Source of the DNA: Plantago major
Lineage: Eukaryota > Streptophyta > Magnoliopsida > Lamiales > Plantaginaceae
DNA length: 64,000 nt
Reading direction: 5' to 3'
Assembly: GCA_026545765.1 (NCBI GenBank)
Contig: CM048843.1
Coordinates: forward strand, 11,431,501-11,495,500
Shown here: one piece after another, positions 23,679 through 36,249 of the stretch
Layout of the letters: each line of letters starts with the position of its first letter
How positions within the stretch are numbered: position 1 is the first letter of the stretch
Notes under the pieces: generated by a model
What the model was told of the DNA's origin: nothing
The model's input: only the letters and a program-made list of their open reading frames with translations
Database searches by the model: none
Translations under genes and position numbers: made by a program

Positions 23679-26583
23679 ATGGTACAGAAACGGCAGCATG
23701 GTTCGGATGGTGGGGATGATTCTAAACATCCGAATAAACGCCAACCCTTTCTCTGGAGGTATGCATTTGCTGAATGTGTGCTTATATGAATAGTTATTGG
23801 TTTTCATTTTTTCGCCTGATCATTTAGAGTGTGCTGTTACAGTTTGTTGAAGGTGACAAATAATGAGCAGGCTCTGGATGAAGTTACTAGGGTGTTAGAA
23901 CCGTTCATTAGAAGATGTGTAAGCTACTTTCAAGTGTCGATCCAGAAAAAGGGATCTTAAATCTTAGTCCATTAATATGATACTACTTCATGTTATTGGC
24001 ACTCCAACTTAATTGCTGGATCAGAATATTTAGTTGGATTGCCCTCTGATCTGTCTTAGCATGCAATCAGCATCTTTACATTATAAGTTAGAGCTCTCCA
24101 TTTCACAAAGATTTCTTATATTGTTCTCAGGTGCGGGAAGAGATCGAAAATTCACTTGATCTACGTGTGAGGTTAGTTTTATTATTTGGACATACTAGTC
24201 AAATGCTTTCATAGTTTCGCCGTTCTTGCTGATTCAACTATGTAATTGGTTTTTCAAATGTAGGTTTAAATATTTGAAATTATAGCTGATGGATGTTTTC
24301 TTGTAGGCACACTCAAAATCAACATGGCTCCTCTGGGTTACGGACTCTGCAGCTTCAGTTCCGCAATAATTTGCCCCAGACCTTATTTACGAACAGCAGC
24401 GTTGTCGCTGACAATGGAAGTCCTGTACAGTTTGTGCTGTATGATTCAATTTCCCATGAAATAGTTACATCTGGTCCTCTATCTTCTCTCAAAGTGAAGA
24501 TTGTGGTGCTTGATGCTGATTTTTGTCCTGATGACGAGGAAGATTGGACAAAAAACGACTTTGACCAGAAAATTGTCCAAAACAGAGAAGGCAAAAGGCC
24601 ACTGGTGACTGGAGATTTGATGATTACTTTGCAGAATGGAGTGGGTTGCATTGGCGATGTCTGTTTCACTGATAATTCAAGCTGGATACGAAGTGGGAAA
24701 TTTCGCCTGGGAGCAAAAGTGCATTCAGTTACTGACAATGTAAACATCAAAGAAGGAATGAGCAATTCCTTCAAAGTGAAAGACCACCGTGGAGAATGTA
24801 AGCTCTTGTTCTTTGCATTTTTTTCCATATTCACATGATTTTACATATGGCTGAATCAATATGCTTTCTCCAATATACTGTAAATGTACCCAATTTCAGG
24901 TTCTGAGACAAAGCAAAGAAAACTAGAATTTCTTTATTCTTTAATTTTTGCAAGACTTGTACTTTTGATTTCATATTTTTTTGTGTAGGTTTATAAAAAT
25001 ATTGCCGAAAAGCCTAAAGTGTTTTAATTGTTGTAAAAGTGTAAAGCCAGAAAACATCTTAAATATGTAACTTTGATCCATGATTGTATGGCTGCAAAAC
25101 ATGGTAAAAAAAAAGTTTGGTGATTTAAGGTGGGAGGAGAACAGTTTAGGTCCTGACAGATGTATGGTTTCTTCAGCATACAAGAAGCACCATCCTCCAT
25201 CCTTGCATGATGACGTATGGCGGCTGGAAAAGATAGCAAAAGATGGTGCTTATCACAGAAAGCTCACGAACAATGGTGTTACTTCTGTCGAGGCATTCTT
25301 GAAAGCATATTACACAAACATGCCCATGCTACGCTCTGTAAGTTACTTCCCTTAAGATATCCACTCACTTGATCAGTATACATAATTGTTTATCGGCAAT
25401 ATCTGTTTACTAATTAACCAAATGTGATAAACATGTAGATGTTTCCTAATATCTCAAATAAGATATGGGATACCATCATTGGGCATGCTACAAGTTGCAT
25501 TCTGGGTGGACAGAAGTATGTGTATACAGCTGCAGATGGTAGCCTATTATTCAATGCCGTCTTCAAGGTTATTGGGGTGGCATTTGACGGAAGAAATTAT
25601 CATTGTGTGGATGACCTCAACCTACTTCAAAAGGTTGCTATTTCTAAACCGAAGCATTTTCTTATCAGGATGTCTTCAGTCTAGTGCTGTGAACTTGTGA
25701 TAGTAATCACGTGAACATTGCCGGTTTTAGTTCACACATCACTTCTAGACATGTCACCCTGCAATTAGCATTTAGGAACTGAGTTTCCATTGATTCTTTG
25801 ACAGAATACGGTGGAAAGTCTGAGGCAGCGTGCTTGTATGAACTTAAATGACTTGGTTCCAGTCACTGATGCTCCAATTACCGGCTACCCAATGTTATTG
25901 GCAAGTCCAGTTGCCAACAGTTTTAGCAATCTCAATCCTGGTCTCCTGGGAAATAATATCCTCGAACAAGGTATAAATTATCATGCTGACATTTTCTGTT
26001 CTGGGAGTTGGAAAGATAAGGATTATGATTTTTGAATACTATCCGTGAACTTACTAGTAGTCCTGTACTCCTGTTCCATATATTTTTTGTCTATTCAGAA
26101 ACGGAAAAAGGAATGACTTTTTGTGCGATATTTTACTCTTGTTAAACTTATGCATATACAGATCAGCTGGAAATGCATATGAACACTGACAATCAGTCAC
26201 CAGAAAGTAGTTCATTTGAAGTGGGAGAAAGTTCACGTCAAGTTCCAGGATTCAATTCAACATTTCGAGACAGTTTCGGTATAATGCATTCTCCTGGCTT
26301 CTTTACTGCGGGACACACGTGGGGTTCCGGGGCCAGCTACATGGGACCGCAGCTAACAACTGATGACATACCAGTCGATGACAATTTTCAGGTTGATTCA
26401 TCTGTATGGCAAAGCAATGGCTTGAACTTTGGTGTATATTCTTCTAATTCTGGAAAGCTTATTCCCAGGAATCGGAGCCCCAAGACGAGGTGGTGCAAAG
26501 CTCTAGCAGCAATTAAGTGGTGGATATTGTTCAAGCGTAAAGTTACTGCAAGAAAACTGAACCGCATGTACAGCCATATCTGA
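23679..26583 (+). CDS. CBP60-family calmodulin-binding protein
   Basis: Eight exons with matching phases: 23679-23758, 23843-23918, 24131-24171, 24307-24797, 25177-25337, 25439-25633, 25805-25970 and 26162-26583, giving 543 aa. The ATG opens MVQKRQHGSDGGDDSKHPNK, the usual basic start of the family. The conserved CBP60 region runs from about residue 60 to 350: LQLQFRNNLPQTLFT, VKIVVLDADFC, ITLQNGVGCIGDVCFTDNSS, FRLGAKV, FKVKDHRGES and PPSLHDDVWRLEKIAKDGA. This region binds DNA in family members that act as transcription factors in defence (salicylate-pathway genes). The C-terminus RWCKALAAIKWWILFKRKV is a basic amphipathic segment suited to calmodulin binding. It most resembles the broad CBP60A-F group rather than SARD1 or CBP60g, whose C-terminal site is altered or lost. 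Which member it is cannot be told here. Confidence 0.92.
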
Positions 26584-27445
26584 TCGAATTGCAGTAATCG
26601 GTGATGATCTGCTGCTGAGGATAAGGCAGATTGTGTATTAAGCTTCCTGATGCTGGCTCACTTCAACTTGTACTATAGACTATGTGCCAATATATGTTAA
26701 AACTTGAGATTATTAATGTTTCATGTAAATATATCATACTTGAAAGTTCATGTATTCGATGCATATTTCGTCCCAATGCATCTACTAGTTACAAACTATG
26801 TGGCACATGCTGATATCGTATGCGTCCACGTAGTTTGTGAATATTAGGTGCAGGGATTTATGAGAAATATTGGAATCTCCAGATTTTAGTAATGTTGTTT
26901 GAGAGGCAAATGTGAATTTCTGAGTCGTTTTCAAGAAACAAAAAGGAGACATGGCCCTCTCAAAGTCTGAAGTTGAATTTGACAGGACAGTGACCCATGT
27001 ATAACCGGACCAAACTCAAAGAACACGACCCGAGAGAGGCTGCTGATCAAACGGGTCGATGGCATCTCCCGTAAATTCATCCAACAACATGGTCAAATCA
27101 CAAAAGCACCCACAAAATATCTCCAATCCACGTGTAATCTCTGGAACCTTCCTCGCCCTGCAAAAAAAATCTCCTTCTACCCAGATGATATTTTCCTCAC
27201 CCCAATTACCCAGAACTCCACAACAAAAACCACCACACTATTCATTCGATGTGAAATTCATATTCCATAACTTTTCGTCTCTTATTCTCAAAAACAAAAC
27301 CAAAAAAAAAATCCCACTCAATTCCTATGTGTGCTTGATCAAGTCCATGTACTCTCCAGTACCACTGCAAACAATCCCTAAATCCTGATTTCCACACTCC
27401 AATTGAAAACGAAGAAGAAGGAGAAACGATAAGATTCGGTCAAGG
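26584..27445. other. Intergenic region between CBP60 and J-domain genes
   Basis: It holds the 3' untranslated region of the CBP60 gene (left part) and the upstream region and leader of the J-domain gene (right part). A 109-codon open frame at 27059-27388 is rich in P, K and N and has no family features, so it is not called. Confidence 0.5.
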
Positions 27446-28503
27446 ATGGACAGGAATAGGGCAAACGACGTCGGATCGTCGAGCTACTACTCCGTGCTAG
27501 GAATACGAAACGACGCTTCCTTCTCTGACGTCCGTTCTGCCTACCGCAAGCTCGCTCTGGTATGTGTTTACCGTTTCAATTGAGTCCTAATTGAGTTACC
27601 TCTTCTTCTGATTCGTGATCGGAATTTGTTTTTGTTTTTGTTTTTTTCCAGAAATGGCATCCGGATAGGTGGTCATCGAATCCTGCTGCTGCCGGCGAAG
27701 CCAAGCGGCGGTTCCAGAAAATCCAGGAGGCGTATTCAGGTTCGATGAATGATGAATTCGATTCGTTAGTTGACTTTCGTGAATTGAATCGTGGTTGCAG
27801 AAATTTGAGACGTAGGGTTTGATTTGTGTTGTAGTGTTGTCTGATAAGGGGAAGAGGTCAATGTATGATGCTGGATTCCTTGATCTGTTTGAGGAAGATG
27901 AGGTCCGTCCACATTTTCGCCATTGAGATATTTTTCAAACTTCTACTTTTTGTTGGTACTGTTTTTATGGCTTATATAATTGGAGCGAAAACCAATAAAG
28001 TTTCAGTACTAATCACTAGCCACCCACTACTATTCATCTCTATCTGTTCTGTCCCTATGTTAATGTCGTTGATTTGGTTACTATTCATCATTTATATCTC
28101 AATTTCTCAGTTAAATTTCCGTCCCAAATTAAATGTTGTACTGCGAACACTGTGACACGGTTTATTTCTTAATTTATTTGTTTATGTAGGGAATGGGGGA
28201 TTTCTTGCATGATTTGATGAACATGATGGAGAAAAATGTAGGAGCTGAGGTGAGAAATAGGACTAACCATATTCTGCAGAGTAATTTTATTTACTAGTAG
28301 TAGTAATTTTAGTTTGAGCTAATTTGGGTGAATTGTTTTAGGAGGAGAGCTTGGAGGATTTACAGAAAACGTTTGTGGAATTGTTCGGTGATGATCTAGC
28401 GGAGATGATGCAAGAGAGTGATGATCCAAAGGTGAGGAAGAAGCCACGTGAAGCTGGGAGCAATTCACGTGCTACTGTTCAAATGCGTAACGCAAGTGCT
28501 TGA
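27446..28503 (+). CDS. Small J-domain (DnaJ-like) co-chaperone
   Basis: Five exons with matching phases: 27446-27559, 27652-27739, 27835-27902, 28190-28249 and 28342-28503, giving 163 aa. The J domain spans about residues 13-75: [20 protein letters not shown] in helix I-II, then KLALKWHPDRW with the HPD loop (residues 41-43) that stimulates Hsp70 ATPase, then [20 protein letters not shown]. The second half is acidic ([35 protein letters not shown]) and ends in a short basic tail. There is no G/F region, zinc finger or signal peptide, so it is a class C (type III) J protein, probably cytosolic or nuclear. It resembles the At1g56300 type from memory; its client is unknown. Confidence 0.92.
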
Positions 28504-28798
28504 GTTTAACAAACCCTGTTGTGCTTTATTAATTAACTGCCCTTTTTATTTACTTTTACCCTGTGAGTGAGTTATTGAAGGGAGGAAATCAATTGTGTAG
28601 ATTGGGGTTAATTTCGAATTTACTCTGTTTATCTAGACATTGATCCAGGTGTGTTTAGTTTGATGCAGAACTTGAACATTTTGAAGACCTCGGCTTGTTA
28701 GTTTTTTCGTTTTTAGCTCGTGAGTGCAAGTTTTTGTGTTTGCTAGACGTGTTTGCCCCAGAATCTTAGAATTGCTGATTATTTTTTGTGGAATAATC

Positions 28799-28933
28799 AG
28801 AGCGTTACAATTCCAGAACGATTGTAGAGACCATAGAGCGTTACAATTCCAGAACGATTGTAGAGACCATAGAGCGTTACAACTCCAGAACGATTGTAGA
28901 GACCATAGAGCGTTACAACTCCAGAACGATTGT
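28799..28933 (+). repeat. 36-bp tandem repeat, about 3.8 copies
   Basis: The unit AGAGCGTTACAATTCCAGAA plus CGATTGTAGAGACCAT repeats head to tail. The first two copies carry AATTCC and the last two AACTCC at the same site. It lies about 300 bp after the J-domain stop, in the likely 3' flank. As 36 is a multiple of three, it is open in one frame, but there is no other sign of coding. Confidence 0.95.
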
Positions 28934-29419
28934 CTTTACTTGTAAATCGGACCCTTATCCTAAGCCCGAAAATATTCTCAAATTCAACGATTATCTCTCT
29001 GCTAAGAGTTTATATGCGTGTGGGTCTGTGCACGCTCAATTTTCTGTGGGTCTAATATCGGAGATTTGTAGTTTAAATGTCCGTGCCTAATCTTAAATGT
29101 TCTTGTATGCTCCGCGCTGAGATTGAGACGGAGGGTACTGACGACAACCTTGAAACAATTTTAAAATCTGAAAACAAAATTCAAATCTAACTTTGAAAGT
29201 TTGCATTGATGACCACTGCGAAGTTTATGTTTTTTTCAAGGTTACTGTTTGTATATTTGTGGTGTAAAATTACAAGCTAAGTTAGTGATATTATATAATC
29301 ATCATTGATACCTAGAGATATTGTGATCCGTCATTTTAGTTTTAGAATTTTAAGTATAGGAAAGACTACCTTACATTTAATGTGTAGAGTATGCGGGCAT
29401 GTCGATCACTTGTGTTTTA
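28934..29419. other. Intergenic, no gene recognised
   Basis: Nothing recognised between the 36-bp repeat and the LINE target duplication. Confidence 0.4.
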
Positions 29420-29696
29420 GTAATATGATCTTTCCCCCCCCTTTTTTTTTTTTCTTTTTTTTTGGAGGAAAAGGAATATATTAAATTCCAAAAAGTGGAG
29501 CATAGCTCATTACAAGAGATCAGAATGACAAGCTAGAATACAACTGGGAGAGATTACATCATCTCAACTATGTTCAGTATAGTCAAATGGCACATTGAGG
29601 TAGCCAAATGAATCCTCTGTAAAATTGTGACACAACAAGTGAGCTAATGTATTTGCTTCTCTCCTGATGTGAGTGACTTGTGGTCATGAAAGCTTG

Positions 29697-32600
29697 CTAA
29701 GGTATGCTGCAAGTCCGAGTACACTGCTCCGTTTTTAGAAAGGAGACTTCAGTATTCTTCATGTTTTTGACCACCTGTAGAGAATCACCTTCAATTATGA
29801 TTTTCTGGTAATTCATATCTTTGGCCAAAGAGATAGCAAGACGTGCATCAAACATTTCAGCTGTTTCAACATCCACTTCAGCCACTAGTTTCTTTCGGCT
29901 CCACACCAAGATAAGGCCAGTGTAATCTCTGGCTACAGCTGAAATGCAACCAGGGCGGCCATTTCTTGGAACGGCGGCATCGAAGTTCACTTTAACCCAT
30001 CCTTCCGACAGAACAGTCCAAGGTCCATGTACCGTATCTTGCTGTCGCTGCACAGGACCAATTGGCTAGAACATATTTGACCTGTGGAAGTTAGAAAACT
30101 GGACAACATAGTTGTAGGTGTCCATGGGAGTAAACCTGTGCTATTCGTGGAGGAGTTTATTTCTCCTGAACCAAATACTCCAACAAGAAATCACAAAGAA
30201 AGAGAAATCAGAAGAGTCCATTCTAATCTTCACACCATTCACCCAATCCCATATGTTATCAGTATTAAAAAAGATGGCAGCATGAGGGAGGGGAGTAAGC
30301 GCCCAATATTGGCGAGCAAAGTGACAATCACGAAGAATATGAATAATGGTCTCATTCGGATGATCACAAACCACACAAAGATTTTCAGAAGACAAGTGCC
30401 TACGACTAAGTTCGTTGTTTGTGGGCAGCGAATTATGTAAGACTCTCCACAAGAAATGCTTAATTTTATTTGGAATTTTCAGATTCCAAACGAAATTCCA
30501 ATTATAATGTACCTCACGTGATGAGGAACCAGTCTGGTTAGCAACCTGGAGGGCGTTAAGCTTCATAGACAAGTGATAGGCTGAGCTTACGGTGTAATGT
30601 CCCTGCTTTGCATAGTGCCAACCAATGGTGTCCGCAATTTCTTTGTTAGCCAATGGGATCTTGAGTATTTCCTGTATGTCATCCTGCCAAAACAGAAAAT
30701 TTAAAATAGGCAGGTCCCATTCATTTTCCGAAGGATGGATTAGAAAAGAGACGCTTAGAGGCCCTTCGCGCCCAAGATCGAGAGTCTTGGGCTTAAAGGA
30801 GGCATTCCCAGGAATCCATTTATCATTCCAGATGTCAATCTATTCACCATTACCTACTCTCCATCTAGTACCAGCCTCGACTAAATCCATAGTTGCACAG
30901 ATACTTTTCCAAGTAAAAGATGAGTTAGTTTTGGGACAACATGTAAAATATTAGTATCAGGAAAATATTTTGCCTTGTAAATGCGACTCAAGAGAGAGTT
31001 AGGCTCTTCAATAATGCGCCAAATCTGTTTACCAAGAAGGGCAAGATTAAAGGCTTTTAAATCCCTAAAACCTAACCCACCATCTCTTTACTTTTAGTCA
31101 TTACTTTCCAGCTAACCCAATGCATCCTATCCTTTCCCTCGTCACCCCACCAATAATTAGTAATAAGGGATTCGAGTTCATGGAGAAGGTAGTAGGGTAA
31201 TTTAAAGCAACTCATAACGTAAGAAGGGATGGCTTGGAGAACTGATTTAATAAGCACTTTTTTACCAGCCGTAGACAATAATTTTCCATCAAAAGATTTA
31301 GCTTTATTCCACATTTTATCCCTCAACCAACCAAAAATCTCTTTTTTGTTTTTCCCCATGGTGGTCGGAAGACCCAAATATTTTTCGTGCTTGTCAACTA
31401 CTTGAACATGCAAAATATTTTGAAGATGAGTTTGTAAATCAGCATTAACATTTCTACTAAAGACAATGTTAGATTTGTCCAAGTTAACTTCCTCACCTGA
31501 ACCACGGCTATAAACCTGCAAAACATTCATGATGGCAAAAGCAGCCACAGTGGTTGCCTGGCAAAAGATCATGGTGTCATCGGCGAAAAGGAGATGCGAT
31601 ACAGAAGGGGCACTAGGGCTCACCTTAACTCCCTTAAGATCGCCTCGACCAACAACACTTGCAAATAAAGAACAGAGGGCTTCCGTACAGAAAAGAAACA
31701 GAAAGGGAGAGAGGGGATCGCCTTGTCGGATGCCCCTTTCCGAGATGAAATGACCAAACTGACTACCATTTAAGATGATAGAATAACTAACAGTGCGAAC
31801 ACAGGTCATAATCATACTAACAAAAGCAGAGTTAAAACTGAGCTTAAGTAAAAGAGGTTCTAAAAAAGACCACTCTATTCTGTCGAAAGCTTTGCTGAGA
31901 TCCAGCTTAAGTGCCAAAAAACTAGCTTTGCCTTTAATTTTTCTCTTCAAATAATGGTTAATCTCATAGGCCACAAGAACATTGTCAGTGATTAATCTAC
32001 CAGGAATGAAGGCCGATTGAGTTTCACTAATTAACATGTTCATATGAGGCTTTAGCCTGTTGGTTATACACTTAGAAGCGATTTTATAAATGACATTGCT
32101 GAGACTAATTGGGCAGAACTGAGTGATAAGGTCAGGAAAGCGACACTTGGGGATTAACACAATATGAGTGTAATTTAAATCAGTGTTAAAAACCCCATTA
32201 TTCATAAAATTTAAACAGCAGTTCACAACAGACTGGCCTACAGTACTCCAGAATTTTTGGAAAAACAGAACGGGAAAACCATCGGGGCCAGGGGACTTCA
32301 GGGGATACATTTGAAAGAGGGAGAGTTTTACCTCATCAGCTGAATAGGCTCTGCAGAGTTCCTGATTGAGTTCCTCCGAAACCTTTGGCACCGCATATTC
32401 CAGAGCTGCTTCAATATCCTCAATTGACGGATTAATTGAGCTGAAGATCGATCGAAAGTAGTCAACAGCAATGGTACCCATTCCATCTTGGCTCGTCTGG
32501 AGGACCCCTTCCTTATCTTTGAGGCCAAGGATTTCGTTTTTGGCTGATCTGTGTGAAGCTCGGGAATGGAAAAAATGGGTATTTCGATCACCCTCCTGTG

Positions 32601-33549
32601 CCCAATGTACTTTTGCTCTTTGCTTCCACATAGCATTTTCCCTTTCCAAAACTTCTTCCAATTCCAACTTGAGGGTCTGTTCTTCGTTCTTTGAGGCGTC
32701 AGTCACTGTTTCTTCCTGTAGCTTGCCCAATCACTATCTGGATCCCAATTTTTTGCAACAAGTTGTGCACAGTCGGTGTGTCAGATCCACATGGATTCGA
32801 ACCGGAAGATGCGATTCCGGCGAATTGGCGTGCGTCGGCCATTGTCGAACACCAGTTTCACGGGATTGTGGTCAGAGTAGGAGGCTTTGAGGTATAGAAC
32901 AGCTGAGTTTGCGAACAGGGTTTTCCAAGAAGAAGACGCAAAAGTTCTATCGAGTCGTGCCCTGATGGTGTGTGGAAAACGTCTTTTGTTGTACCAGGTA
33001 TAAGGAAATCAAGTAAAACCCAAGTCACATAGCCCAACACTTTGGATACAGTTTCTGAAATTGCGACATTTGTAAGGCCCAACACGTAATCCTCCCGACT
33101 TTTCTAAGTTAGATAGAATTTCGTTGAAATCTCCCATACATAACCAAGCTTTTTGAGAAAGAGATCCCAATCGGGCTAGAAGGTCCCAAGTACGCTTCCT
33201 TTGATTAACATACGGTTCTCCATATATAGAACCCGGTAAAATGCCAAGTATGATCACTATTAATAAGTTGCACATGAGCATCGATGTGATATTTAGAATA
33301 ACTCTTAAGTGTGACTTGAGTATCTTTAGCCCATAGAAGAGCTAGGCCACCACTTTTACCTTGAGATGCAACGGAAAAACTAAAAACATTAAGACGAGCT
33401 TTTAAATGATCAACACCACGATCATCCAAACGTGTTTCCATAAGAAAGATAAGTTGGGGGTTAGACTCTTTTATTAAATCTCCTAATTCTTGAATTGTCC
33501 AAAGGCCCCCCGCACCTTGACAATTCCAACTGATACAACTCATTGACAT
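29697..33549 (-). pseudogene. LINE ORF2: endonuclease, reverse transcriptase, zf-RVT, RNase H
   Basis: Starts at the minus-strand ATG at 33549 with SCISWNCQGAGG, the first motif of the AP-type endonuclease, followed by LIFLMETRL. The endonuclease shifts frame near 33205 and again near 32870. The reverse transcriptase is open over 32730-31072 with KSPGPDGFP, SAFIPGRLITDNVLVAYE, LKLDLSKAFDRIEW, IRQGDPLSPFLF and the catalytic FADDTMIF. A break near 31070 precedes the zf-RVT segment (30653-30141: IPNKIKHFLWRV, CVVCDHPNETIIHIL) and an RNase H (30053-29697: VNFDAAVPRNGRPG, IEGDSLQVV). The domain order is that of plant L1 elements with a 3' RNase H. Confidence 0.9.
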
Positions 33550-35180
33550 AGGTGGGGCTGGGGTACAGCCTCCGCCTCTGGTACATTTTCATTAATAGTG
33601 ATTCCCATGTTCGAACGCTTGAAGGGCCTATCATTAACCAAATCGACTCCTGTTTCCCCTGATTTCTTGTTGGCAATCGAGATGATTTTCTTTCCTTTGT
33701 CTTAGGCCTAAGGGCACCCCTTTTCTTGGGCTGAGTGGGTTTCTGGTCTGCGTTTCCATGGGTAGGGGAAGGCTGGTTGGGTGTGCGACGGGTCCATTGG
33801 TGTCGTGGAGAGTAGTTGAACCGAGTTGGGCCAGGGTGAGGGTGGCGGTTTTTGTTAGCATGGGTAGGCGTGCTGGACTGGTAATTGGGGTGTATTACAA
33901 TTTGGTTAGGAATGGTGGGGTACTGGATTGGAGCATGGGGTGTTTGATGTTGTGCTTGCATAGTTGGGTAATTGTGGGGAAGTGGATCAGTTGGTTTTGG
34001 GCTTTGATAAGGAGAAGGTCCATTAGTGGGTGCATTATAATTGTGCTGACTTGGATTTGAGAAGCTGCCAAGTCCATTTGATGATGGAAGGGAGTGTGAA
34101 CTAGGTTTGTGGAATAAAAGTAAGTCAGATTTTTGGATGGTGGCTTGGTTTGAATTTTGATTTTTGAAAACGGTAGATTGGAGAGATTTAGGGGAGAGGG
34201 GTATGGTATTCTGTATTCCTTCCATAATTGTGCTAGATTGGTCAACCTGATCACTTCCCACCATAATGATAGCATTTGATTGCTGGATCAATGGCCTAGT
34301 CTCAGACTTACCCAAATTAGCCTTTGTTGATGTAACGTTCGGGGTGGGTGGGTATGAACGGTCAACAAAGGTTCGTTGACTGCCTTGGGTCGCCAATCCG
34401 CCACCTACGAGTCTACTGCGACGAGAATCCGATGAAGCACGAACCCATTCGCCCTATTCCAACGAGTCCTCACTCGGATCACCTTGCAGTGCCTCAATAT
34501 TGAACTGAATTTTACAATCCTTGAGAAGATGCCTAATTATACCACACCTTTAACAAAAATTTGGCAATTTTTCGTACGTGAATGTAACTATAGTAGAAGC
34601 ACCGTTAACACATTTAACCCGGAGAGCTCTCTTGAGAGGTTTAGTGATATCGATTCTGACCCGAATACGCATTTTCGATCCTCCAACAGAAGAATCATTC
34701 TTGGTTTCCAGACCGAGAAACTCACCCATACCGTTCCCTATGATAGTCACCATGGCTCGATGAAGCATACTGATTGGCAGCCCAGCCACTCAAACATGGA
34801 AATCCGCCGTGTTAAGGGCCATGGTAAGTGGATCTTCACCATCCTCGATAGGACCAAGCAAGATCAGATTTTTCTCATACGACCAGGGACTTTGGTTCAG
34901 TACTCGTTTTTTTATCAAGATGGTGTTCGAACTGAAAGAGCAGCCTTTCCTCATTAATCTTTTTTACCTACAAGCCATATCTCACACCCCAGCTATTCTT
35001 CATCAGTGCTTGGAATGAATCCAAATGAATAGCTCTTCTGGAAAGAGCTTTACCAACCAGCGCCAGATTGTAATTCTCAGACGAGGTAGTCTAGGCCTTG
35101 ATCGGAACTTGGACGCCTTCAGCCTCATCCTCCGTAAGATGCAGCTGTTTGGACATTTTTTCGATCAGTTCCTCCACCAT
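33461..35180 (-). pseudogene. LINE ORF1 (DUF4283-like, CCHC knuckle), disrupted
   Basis: The likely start is the minus-strand ATG at 35180: MVEELIEKMSKQLHLTEDEA, the usual opening of plant LINE gag proteins with a DUF4283 region. A stop at about 35091 breaks it. Fragments continue through 34789-34550 and a knuckle at about 34555-34515 with the spacing C-x2-C-x4-H-x4-C, next to another stop. The C-terminal part (34396-33461) is rich in P, Q, N and T. The ORF1 end overlaps the ORF2 start. Confidence 0.75.
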
Positions 35181-35407
35181 GTTGTTTGAGTTCAGAGATA
35201 TGTGGTGCGTTAAGAAGGAGAAAATCAACCAGGAACCCCTGCAGATATCAAGAACAGAAAGAGGAGTGGAGTGGTCAGTAATAAGATAAATAGAGCTCTT
35301 AGATAGCCGCAAGAATTTTAAATGGCCCAGAATCTTAGAGATTTCATCATAATAAACAAGATTGAGAGAAGGAGAAGAAGATGCATGAAGATCACGATTG
35401 GTATGAA

Positions 35408-35757
35408 TTAGAACAGAGCAGTACAAAACGGACTTGCATTCACTAACACCGACGCCTCCGCCGACAACACACATTCCACGATCCATCTACACCACCTTTC
35501 GCCAAATCCCAATAATTTCAACATATCTAACAGGAAGCTCCAGTTTACTGAGTCAAATGCTTTCTCAAAATCAATCATAAACAAGAACACACTTTTCTTT
35601 TTCTTTTTCGCCTCATCCACAGTCTCCAGACAAAAAATAGATGATACACAAGATTGACAAAATTAAACAGGCTCTCCATTTGAGGAGAGAGCAGATTTCC
35701 AATTGGAGTGGATATGTCACTCATACGAGGAAGAAAATCCCATTCGGGATTGGGCAA
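35408..35757 (-). pseudogene. Reverse-transcriptase fragment of a different LINE, upstream of ORF1
   Basis: On the minus strand VFLFMIDFEKAFDSVNWSFL and LLGFGERWCRWIVECVLSAE are the AFD-containing motif and following helix of a non-LTR reverse transcriptase. The same element's own ORF2 has LDLSKAFDRIEWSFLEP at the corresponding place, so this is a second, divergent lineage. It lies inside the 16-bp target duplication, which suggests it moved with the element. Confidence 0.75.
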
Positions 35758-35888
35758 GATTCGGCGATCTCTGATTGAGGAATTTTCGATTTAGACTCTT
35801 TCACTACACGCAAGATTTCTTGGCTTCAATTTGCCGAATTTCTTTTCATTCTTTTTCAATTTTAAACAAGTTGTAATATGATCTTTCC

Positions 35889-36244
35889 TCATAATAAAAA
35901 AACAAAATCAGAAGTTTTCCAATAAGTTCCGTCTATCATCTGGATATGTTTGCGATAACCAAAGTTTCTAAATTCTAAGATAACATCAATATCTTACTTC
36001 ACAATTGTTATTATGATAACTGTTTATATGATTATATCTATATCACGTAAGTTTTCAAACTTCAAGATAACGATATTCATCTGATCCATAGTTGTCATCA
36101 CGATATTGGTTTATATCTATGTGACCAATAATTTCAAGTGAAATTCATAAAGTCCAAAATGATGGTATGCATTTATTTGTACCCCTATTTGATATCATGC
36201 TATTTATTTTTATCAAATTAAGATGATTTTTTAAAACTTATGCT
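35889..36244. other. Intergenic, no gene recognised
   Basis: AT-rich single-copy-looking sequence between the LINE and the next solo LTR. Confidence 0.4.
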
Positions 36245-36249
36245 ATAAA

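Larger units (their letters stand above)
29436..35872 (-). mobile_element. Long L1-type LINE with 16-bp target duplication
   Basis: Flanks GTAATATGATCTTTCC at 29420-29435 and 35873-35888 are a perfect 16-bp target duplication. On the minus strand the element runs from 35872 (5') to a poly(A)/G-rich tail at 29436-29463 (poly(T) and C on the plus strand). It carries a gag-like ORF1, then ORF2 with endonuclease, reverse transcriptase, zinc-ribbon (zf-RVT) and a C-terminal RNase H. Stops and frame changes make it defective. The 5' 700 bases contain part of another LINE's reverse transcriptase. At 6.4 kb it is close to full length for plant L1. Confidence 0.93.

Noticed and set aside
24355-24834. 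159-codon antisense frame over the CBP60 gene
   Set aside because: It mirrors exon 4 of CBP60, whose sense reading is clearly conserved.
27059-27388. 109-codon open frame before the J-domain gene
   Set aside because: Low-complexity P/K/N composition, no family features, and it lies in the expected promoter and leader of the next gene.
28799-28933. Regular 36-bp repeats as a possible CRISPR-like array
   Set aside because: The copies are contiguous without unique spacers, and the genome is a plant.
33758-34060. 100-codon plus-strand frame
   Set aside because: It is antisense to the P/Q-rich part of the LINE ORF1.
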